Origin: Pomphorhynchus laevis | Taxonomy: Eukaryota; Acanthocephala; Palaeacanthocephala; Echinorhynchida; Pomphorhynchidae | Assembly: GCA_012934845.2 (NCBI GenBank) | Contig: WNNJ02003782.1 | Location: 20,886-84,885, forward strand | Reading direction: 5' to 3' | DNA: 64,000 bases | Part shown: positions 56,432 to 64,000 of the stretch, piece by piece | How positions within the stretch are numbered: position 1 is the stretch's first letter | How the letters are laid out: every line of letters begins with the position of its first letter | The notes under the pieces: generated by a model | What the model was told of the DNA's origin: nothing | The model's input: the letters and a program-made list of their open reading frames with translations, nothing else | Databases searched by the model: none | Program-made: the position numbers and the translations under genes

Positions 56432-57754
56432 CTATTATGTATATAATTGCAAAATTTATTATTGAAAGTATCAATAGGGTTATTTGAACCACAGCTTGGG
56501 ATCCTTGTTTCTGTCGGATTCATAAATATATCAAAATAGGTAAGTATATAAAATTAAACTAAGCTTTTATTATATATATAATGTTGTTTTCTAAAGCAGC
56601 CCAAAGCAACGTAAAAATAATATTAACGTTTCGAGTTTATTTCAACTCTTTCTCAATTGTAAGTATTTAATAAACAGGACAATTTTTTTATTTATAATAA
56701 CGAATATATATATGCAGTTTGCTACATTTGTAAATTCACATAAATGCTTAATATTGTGGTGAACTCGTATTTTCAATCAGTAGCAACATAAATGGCTTTG
56801 CCGGTAGATTTGGCACTTTAAAATAAGTTAAGTTGATTAAAGTAGAACAATTAATTAAAAATAAAACTTTAAAATACGATAAACGTTCTGAGATAACGCT
56901 ATGTAGCTAGGTAATATTCAAATTGCGCGCTTAAATGTGTTTTTATTACATTCTGGTAATTATTACATTATTTGAGACATTCATGATGACATGATATGTA
57001 TCTGTACAGCTGACATACTTTCTAAATGCTAAACGCTTTTCAGCAACAATGTTTTCAAATAAATCAGCTTCAAAGACACGAGAAGACTTTATAAAATCTG
57101 TATAATTTACGCATTTTGATTAAATCAGTGGTTTTTTAGCAATTACATCATTTTTCATTAGACTAACACTAACGATAACTTCTCTGATTTATTATGTAAA
57201 TCATTAAAATAAAAAAGTTATTTTTTTACAAACCGACTAAGCCGACTTATTCAATATAAATAAAAATTTTGCAATTTACATGAAAAAATGCATAAAATTT
57301 ACATATAAGACAGCTTTAATGCAATAAGTAATAAAGTTTTTCATTTTTTAATATGGACAATTAAACGAAACCAACGTTCAAATATGGCATTTTAGATAAT
57401 AAATTGAACGAAACCCAAAAATATTTGTAAAGCAACATTTTTTTAAATAAATTTTGCAATTATAACTTATAATAACAAACTAAATGGTCCTATTTACAAA
57501 AATAATTAGATGATTAAATATTTATTTGATTAATTCATTTTAATATTGGCCCCTCAGAACTTCATATTTACCCTTAAAATGAAAAATTTTAAAGAAAATA
57601 TAATCATATGAATGTAATCATAAAAATATAATCATAAAAATAATACTTGCTTTGAGCTTTATTCCCCCTTTCCCCTGTTTCCTTTATTGCTCCTGACTAC
57701 CTAAATTGCTTCACTACCTAAACACTACCTAAATTTATTGCCCGAATAAAAATT
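56432..57754. other. A+T-rich stretch, no gene seen
   Basis: No recognisable gene. GGGATCCTTGTTTCTGTCGG near 56490 resembles GTGATCCTTTTTCCATTCGG near 54722, so the 380-bp array may have inserted into, or duplicated, a short host sequence. Confidence 0.4.
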
Positions 57755-57895
57755 AATGATTAATAAATGAATTAATGAATTAATGATTAATCAATTAATT
57801 TAATTCATTAATGATTAATTAATTAATTTAATTCATTAATGATTAATTAATTTCATTAATTAATCATTTATGAATTATATGATTAATTCCAAATT
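57755..57895. repeat. TTAATGATTAA-type simple repeat
   Basis: Multiple overlapping ATTAATGATTAATTAATT runs, self-complementary. Low complexity. Confidence 0.8.
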
Positions 57896-57999
57896 TAAGT
57901 GATGGTGACTGTACTTTTAAAGAAAAGGCTTAGTGGTCGAGTGATAGAAGACTACAGCCGTATGCAATTAGATGTCGCTGTACGGTTTATTCAACCAAT

Positions 58000-58620
58000 T
58001 ACACGTACTAAAATAAGGATTAGAGGTCATGAGGAGGAACTGCTATGCAATCAGGTTTCGGCCCCCTAATTCATCTACCCAACATAGCAGCTAGGTCAAA
58101 TACGTGTTAAGGACGTATTTCCTCCGATTAAATTTGCTTATATAGTATCTTATTCTAATACAAAGTATATTATTTATTATCTATCAATAAAACATTTTCA
58201 TCTAAGAGTTTAAATTTATTTTGAGTTATATTTTGTGTATGTATATTTAACTATTTTCTGCTTGATTTTATTTTTACAATAATTTTAATTTATTCTTTAT
58301 ATTATTGTGTTGATTATATATTTTACTATTTTCTGTTTGATGGTATTTTTATAGTAACCTAGTTTAAAATATGTATCTATTAAATTATTTAAATGATTTT
58401 GAAGAAAGCCAATATCATTACATATTGTTGCAATTCTTAAAATTTCATTATTTAATGTATTATATTTTATATTAAATGGTATGCATGAATGCTCATGCAA
58501 AAATATGTTTCTTGTAAATTTAAATATGCCATCTTTGCGATATAAATTAAAAGTAGTTTTAATTGATGTTAATTTAATGTTCATATCGAGATATCTACTT
58601 TCTTTATCATTCATATTAGT
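58000..58620 (-). mobile_element. Penelope-like element, 3' part (copy 2)
   Basis: Reverse frame 58614-58297: ESRYLDMNIKLTSIKTTFNL, FLHEHSCIPFN and DTYFKLGYYKN. The RNA-fold tail is at about 58005-58160, with the compensatory hairpin ATACGT/ACGTAT and CTCATGA in place of CTGATGA. No GIY-YIG domain. The 5' part is missing. A hairpin (AAATAACACTAC with GTAGTGTTATTT) lies at 58628-58666. Confidence 0.75.
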
Positions 58621-58949
58621 TTTATTAAAAATAACACTACTCGGATTTAAGGTAGTGTTATTTATTGAGTACGAAGTATTTTTCGAATTACAGTATTTTT
58701 ATCTAAAAATTTATATTATATCTTCAGTCAAAAACTTACTGGTTGAGCCGTAAGATTCAATCAGTGAGATTGAATAAAAGTCAAATAATTTTTATGCGAA
58801 AAATACTTAAATTAATAAAAATACTTTATTAATAAATTAGTAGAAAGTGATTTCTATTTATTGAAAATCAAAATATATTTTATAAATTTGATAAATTTTT
58901 ATAACTTTTTTAGATAAAATTTGTAATAACTTTCACATGATAAATTGTT

Positions 58950-59060
58950 TAAGATTAGTCAAAACAGATTTTATAGCAATATTTATAATATCATTTGTTA
59001 CAGTAAAATATGTGACTTAATTTGTAAGATAATCGAAATTAATATTACCGTTCAATTATT
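58950..59060 (+). mobile_element. Penelope-like element, short 5' fragment
   Basis: Matches 60965-61050: CAAAACAGATTTTATAGCAA, ATTTGTTACAGTAAAATATG and AATCGAAATTAAT. It corresponds to sequence upstream of the TLYT block of the reverse transcriptase. Confidence 0.55.
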
Positions 59061-59345
59061 ACCGTTCAATAAGCAATTATTGATAGGTTTACATGCTTCA
59101 CCGACAAAAACACTTATCGATAAACACTTATTTGGAAGAATTCTATAAGCAAATTTATTTGTAACGACTGATAATTATTTAAAAATTATACATTTTTAAA
59201 TAAATATTTCAAATAATCCATTATTTAAATAATAATGGTTAAAAAGAGTACAAATATTGAATCAGATAAAACTTTAACTAAATTTAAGGCTTCTACTTTT
59301 TTTGTACTTATTTATTTGTATAATTATACTATAAATTATTTATAT

Positions 59346-59592
59346 TTATTTTAATAAATATTTAAATACAAATGACAACTTAGATGTCATCAGGAGGATG
59401 ACATCTAATGAATGCTCATGCAAAAATATGTTTCTTGTAAATTTAAATATGTCATCTTTACGATATAAATTAATAGTAGTTTTAATTGATGTTAATTTAA
59501 TGTTCATATCTAGATATATACCTTCTTTATCATCCATATTAGTTTTATTAAAAATAACACTACTCGGATTTAAGGCTTCTTATTATTCTTAA
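59346..59592 (-). mobile_element. Penelope-like element, short post-YxDD fragment (copy 3)
   Basis: Reverse frame with GIYLDMNIKLTSIKTTINLY and FLHEHS. It breaks off after about 40 codons. Confidence 0.6.
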
Positions 59593-59599
59593 GGCTTCT

Positions 59600-60250
59600 T
59601 CTACTTATTTATATTTATTTTAATAATTATTTAAATACAAATGACAACTTATTAAAACATTAACTTAATAAAAATAGTAACCAATTTTTATTTATTATTT
59701 ATTTATATTATTTACTTAAAAATTAATTAATATTAATTAAAAAATTAAATTTAATAATTTATTTTATAATAATTAATAAAAATAAATTTATTTCTTTATG
59801 ATTAAAAATTAATTAATAACTATTTTATCTATTTTAATCGTGTTCTACTATTTTAAAAGTAGAACGCGATTAATAGCACAGTGATATGCCTCTGTACTAC
59901 TTTCCTATAAAAAGAAACGGTGTATCAAGACAGAGTAACTCAGTACATACTGCATAATACAAATAAACAATTTATTCTTTTAATTACAGCTTATATTAGA
60001 AAATACGCAAATACAATTGTACTATACAATTTTACATATATTGACATTAAGATAAATAAAATCCAAATTATATAGTGCCAACTTACCACTTATTTTGTGA
60101 TAATCTAAATTATCACAAAATGATTGACATCATTTTACCCTAATTCCTAAAAAGAGTATAAAGGTTGAATTAGATAATAAAACTATACCTATATTATATT
60201 GAAATCCAAAATTACATAAAAATCTAATAAAACCTAGGTTCATATGTAGT
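59600..60250. other. A+T-rich stretch, no gene seen
   Basis: One inverted repeat near 59843-59873 (TAATCGTGTTCTACTATTTT with AAAAGTAGAACGCGATTA). No gene. Confidence 0.4.
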
Positions 60251-60259
60251 GCGTTTAAA

Positions 60260-60840
60260 TGTACATTAAAACCACTTTATGTCTATATGAATAAAATACT
60301 TAAAGTAATTAAAGCACACTTTAAAAAATATTGTAAGGTAATCGAAATTAATACTGGTATAAAACACTATTTCAGTATTAATTCTACAAAAGAATTTTTA
60401 GAACAGACAAAAGGAATAAATTTTCAAAATATAAATACATACGATTTTAGTACGCTTTATACAAATCTAGATTTAGTAGATATTAAAGAAGCGTTAGTAA
60501 AATTAATTAATCTTATATTCGGAAAAAGATATACATATATATGTTATAATAATTATAACGCCTATCTAACAAAAATTAAACCATCAAATAAATATAAATA
60601 TATGGATAAAATTGAATTAATAGAATCCTTAAATATTTTGATAAATCAAAAATTTTAAAAGTAGGGACATCTATATTTAGACAAGTAAAAGGTGTTCCAA
60701 TGGGTGGTAATAGTAGCCCAATTATAGCTGACTTGTTTTTAAGCTTTATAGAATATGAATTTGTTCATAACTGTGTAAAAACTAAATCTAAACTTCATAA
60801 AGATATATAAAATAAAGAATAAATATAAAAATAAATCTAA
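60260..60840 (+). mobile_element. Penelope-like element, 5' RT part (copy 4)
   Basis: Frame 60287-60658: HFKKYCKVIEINTG, then YDFSTLYTNLDLVDIKEALV, the YDFSxLYTN block of Penelope-like reverse transcriptases. The next piece, about 60665-60810, has VPMGGNSSPIIADLF and IEYEFVHN, the RT motif before YxDD. It is broken and stops before YxDD. Confidence 0.8.
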
Positions 60841-60949
60841 TCTGAATAAACATATTAAATAAATGTTTCAATGATTTTAATGCATTATAAGTTTAATGAG
60901 AGGTTGGAGTGATTTAGTAAATTATTAATTGTTTAAATTCGTTATGAGA

Positions 60950-62752
60950 ATAAATTGTTTTAGATTATTCAAAACAGATTTTATAGCAATATTTATAATA
61001 TCATTTGTTACAGTAAAATATGTGACTTAATTTGTAAGGTAATCGAAATTAATGCTAGTACAAAACTATTTTAGTATTAATTTCACAAAAGAATTAATTA
61101 ATTAACTAATTAATTTCATATTCGGAAAAAGATATACATATATATGTTATAATTTCTACCCTTCTTTTCAATCTGCTTTCCACTCCAATCATTCCACCGA
61201 ACTAGCATGTCATAAAGTATTTTCTGATCTGCTCTCCGCTCGTGACAAAGGACTGTGTAGTGTGGTAATATCGCTCGATCTTTCATCTGCATTCGACATT
61301 GTCGATCACGAAATCCTTCTTTTTCGTCTTCGCTATCACTATGGTTTCTCTTCGTCCACCTTGGTTTGGTTCTCTTCGTATCTCTCCGATCGATCATTTT
61401 CCGTCCATTCTAATTCAATGTGTTCTCCTCTATCTTCTCTCTCTTGTGGTGTACCTCAAGGTTCTGTACTTGGCCCTATTCTATTTACGCTTCTTCTTTG
61501 AGATTTATCTTGTATAACTAGTAAATTCTGCTTCAGAGTAATGCAGTACGCTGATGATATACTTCGTTATTCTCACTCGTCTCCTCATTCCCTAAGCCAA
61601 GTTTTCATATCCGCATCTAATTGTCTTCGTGCTCTAACAGACCATCTAATTTCTTTGCGCATGTCCCTAAATCCTACCAAATCTAAAGTGTTATGGATTT
61701 TACCCTCCACTGTTTCTGTTATTCCTCCATCTCTGTATCTTCATACCACAATTATTCCTGTTGTAAATAAACTAGTATTTCTAGGTATTCACTTTGACAA
61801 TAACCTACATTTCGATCCCTTCATTCGTGATAAAACTAGGTCTTGAAATATTCTTTTCCGTGATATTCGTCTCGTCAGAAATTATCTAGATTTTAGTTCA
61901 TGTAAATCTCTTATCTCCTCCCTTCTTTTCCCACGTATTGATTACTGTCTTAGCCTTCTCGTCTTCTCTTCAAAGTCATCCCTTAAACCTCTTCAGCGCC
62001 TCATTAACACTGCTGTGCGCATATTTTTTCGACTTCGTAAATTCGATCATATATCTTCCTATTTGTCAAACTTGGATGGCTAAGTATTGAACATCGCGTT
62101 CGTTTTCGTCTGTTTTGTCTAACTTATCGCCTTCTCCATTGCAATTCTCCTTCTTATCTCTATCTGCCAACTCTAAGTGAATCTCGCTCTCTTTCTACTC
62201 ACCTACGTTCCTGTGCTTCACTTCTGCTACACGTACCTCTTCACTCAACCAACTTCAGTCGTCGATCCCTACATATCGCTGCTCCTCTCTTTTGGAATTC
62301 CCTACTTGATCATCTGCGATCATCATCCTCACTCCATTTTTTCAAAAAGCAGCTAAAATCGATGCTACTAAACGATTAACTTTTTTATCTGTTTCGCTTT
62401 TGTGGGGTTGTAAGCACACAGTCTGTGTGCATTTGCCACATTAAAAAAAACATTCAACTTTCATAATAACTATAACGCATATTTAATAAAAATTAAACAA
62501 TCAAGCAAATATAAATATATAAATAAAATTGAATTAAAAGAAGCCTTAAATATTTTAATAAATCAAAAATTTTTAAAGGTAGGGACATCTATATTTAGAC
62601 AAATAAAAGATGTTCCAATGGGAGGTAATAGTAGCCCAATTATAACTGACTTGTTTTTAAGCTTTATAGAATATGAATTTGTTCATAATTGTGTAAAAAC
62701 TAAATCTAAACAATAAAAATATATAAAATATGTTTCGATATATTGATGATTA
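60950..62752 (+). mobile_element. Penelope-like element, 5' RT part (copy 5), interrupted by a LINE
   Basis: Left piece 60950-61153, right piece 62462-62752, with a LINE between. The right piece resumes at TATAACGCATATTTAATAAA, as in copy 4, and carries the MGGNSSPI region and then MFRYIDD near 62730-62750. Immediately after FRYIDD it abuts the 3' end of a reverse-strand Penelope-like piece (62752-63560), which itself begins at YIDD. Confidence 0.75.
61154..62461 (+). mobile_element. CR1/L2-like LINE, 5'-truncated, inserted in a Penelope-like element
   Basis: RT blocks: SLDLSSAFDIVDHEILLFRL, FSSYLSDRSFSVHSNS, CGVPQGSVLGPILFTLLL, VMQYADDILRYSHSS and LNPTKSKVLWILP. Thumb pieces follow, and the C terminus reads STNFSRRSLHIAAPLFWNSL, ending LKSMLLND and a stop near 62375. 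Frames change or stop several times. ATAAT flanks it on both sides (61149-61153 and 62462-62466), a 5-bp target duplication confirmed by the uninterrupted Penelope-like sequence of copy 4. Confidence 0.82.
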
Positions 62753-63560
62753 AATCAGCTAACTGAGTCTACGTATTTAATATAATTATAAAATAAACAA
62801 AACATAATAATGCTAAATCAAAATTTAATAATTAAATAATAAAATTAATAATTGTTTTTAGATTTTCTATAATTTAAATCAAGTTAAAAAAAAATTAAAA
62901 TAAACGTCATTTTTATGAATTGACTAATAAATAACAAGACGTTGTATCAGAATAAGAATTAGAGGTCATCAGGAGGAACTGCTATGCTATCAGGTTTCGG
63001 CCCCTAACTCCTCTACCCAACATAGCAGCGGGGCCAAATACATGCTAATGATGAATTTCCTCTAAAATAACTATCTAGTATCTTATTCTAATGCAAAGAA
63101 TATTATTTATTATCCATCAATAAAAATTTACCACTTAAGAGTTTAAATTTATTGTTTATATTATTGTGTTAATTTATATATTTTACTATTTTCTGCTTGA
63201 TGTTATTTTTATAGTAACCTAGTTTAAAATATGTATCTATTAAATTATTTAAATGATTTTGAAGAAAGCCAATATCATTACATATTGTTGCAATTCTTAA
63301 AATTTCATTATTTAATGTATTATATTTTATATTATATGGTATGCATGAATGCTCATGCAAAAATATGTTTCTTGTAAATTTAAATATGTCATCTTTACGA
63401 TATAAATTAATAGTAGTTTTAGTTAATGTTAATTTAATGTTCATATCTAGATATACACCTTCTTTATCATTAATATTGGTTTTGTTAAGAATAAGGCTTT
63501 CTGGATAAATGTGCTCACTAATTGAATAAAAATTATTAGAATTAAATACACATATATCAT
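62752..63560 (-). mobile_element. Penelope-like element, 3' part (copy 6), best preserved
   Basis: Reverse reading starts YIDDICVFNSNNFYSISEHI (about 63560-63500), then GVYLDMNIKLTLTKTTINLY (63444 on), FLHEHSCIPYN and FKLGYYKNN, stopping at 63169. The RNA-fold tail (about 62940-63100) keeps GAAA, the hairpin, both crossing helices and CTGATGA. The 3' end near 62752 matches 9395 of copy 1. Confidence 0.8.
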
Positions 63561-64000
63561 CAATGTATAATATATTAGATACATAATATATAATACATCA
63601 ATGTATAATATATTATTAAATATATTATTAAATGTATAATAGTATTAATATTTAGTTTTAGCTCAAATTGTACTTTAACAAAGTTTTTATTTATAATATA
63701 TAAAACTTTGCACTGACAAAGTGTATATCCATATAAGGCATGTACAATGTTGTAATGTTTGCTGTTAATGATAAATTAACGTATTTATTCGTTTAAAATT
63801 CTTGTGTAACTTACTAATACTTTTGAAATATTAGTGTTTATTTAATAAATATTAAATATATTTGATATTAAATATATAAAATATATTTTATATGTTATAT
63901 TATCCAAATAATATTATTAGATTAAATATATTTAATATCATAAATATATTAAATAAATATATTTAAAAAAATATTAAATACCATAAATATATTAAATATA
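63561..64000. other. A+T-only tail of the window
   Basis: Repeated ATATATTAAATA-like sequence. ATACATCAATGTATAATATATTA is partly duplicated near 63560-63612. No gene is seen. Confidence 0.5.

Overview
The window is A+T-rich metazoan nuclear DNA dominated by retroelements. Split genes with GT-AG introns, non-LTR retrotransposons of at least three types, Penelope-like elements, Merlin-type DNA transposon remains and several satellites point to an invertebrate. The sequence itself does not fix the phylum.

Host genes. A five-exon purine nucleoside phosphorylase (PNP) gene runs forward from 3177 to 11573 and would encode 285 residues. Its third intron is 5.7 kb and full of transposon debris. A methionine-R-sulfoxide reductase (MsrB) gene lies on the reverse strand at 15044-15619. 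The two genes converge. Between their 3' ends, at 11963-14245, is a tandem array of 25 units of 89-92 bp. Each unit is homologous to the MsrB segment that carries the catalytic cysteine (motif GRRYCLNGVSMN). This is the most unusual object in the window: an active-site-coding stretch that has become a minisatellite beside its parent gene. Two weak exon candidates (54152-54478 and 51650-51862) may belong to unrecognised genes.

Mobile DNA. (1) An I/Jockey/R1-like LINE, called family A here, has three zinc knuckles in ORF1. It is present as 3' ends, fragments and longer damaged copies at 17765-18060, 20755-21060, 21620-25330, 25770-27625, 27626-28619, 44535-47980, 48180-48375 and 48480-50530. 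(2) Two CR1-like LINEs lie at 30738-35545 (reverse, broken) and 36290-40640 (forward, with an intact 974-codon ORF2). The first sits inside a palindromic MITE. The second sits inside an inverted pair of Merlin-like remains. (3) CR1/L2-like LINE fragments lie at 42826-43765 and 61154-62461; the second is inserted in a Penelope-like element with a 5-bp target duplication. (4) Penelope-like pieces at 8600-9395 and 58000-63600 carry a conserved RNA fold with hammerhead-ribozyme core motifs. (5) Two decayed copies of an unassigned reverse-transcriptase family lie at 5050-6920 and 28830-30600.

Satellites and structure. There are exact 380-bp tandem units (54836-56431), three 167-bp units (18740-19240), a 15-bp minisatellite just before PNP exon 4, a 310-bp direct repeat pair (51122 and 52982), a perfect 32-bp palindrome (18350) and a homopurine tract (41167-41312). 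All homology statements come from reading the sequence; no database search was run.
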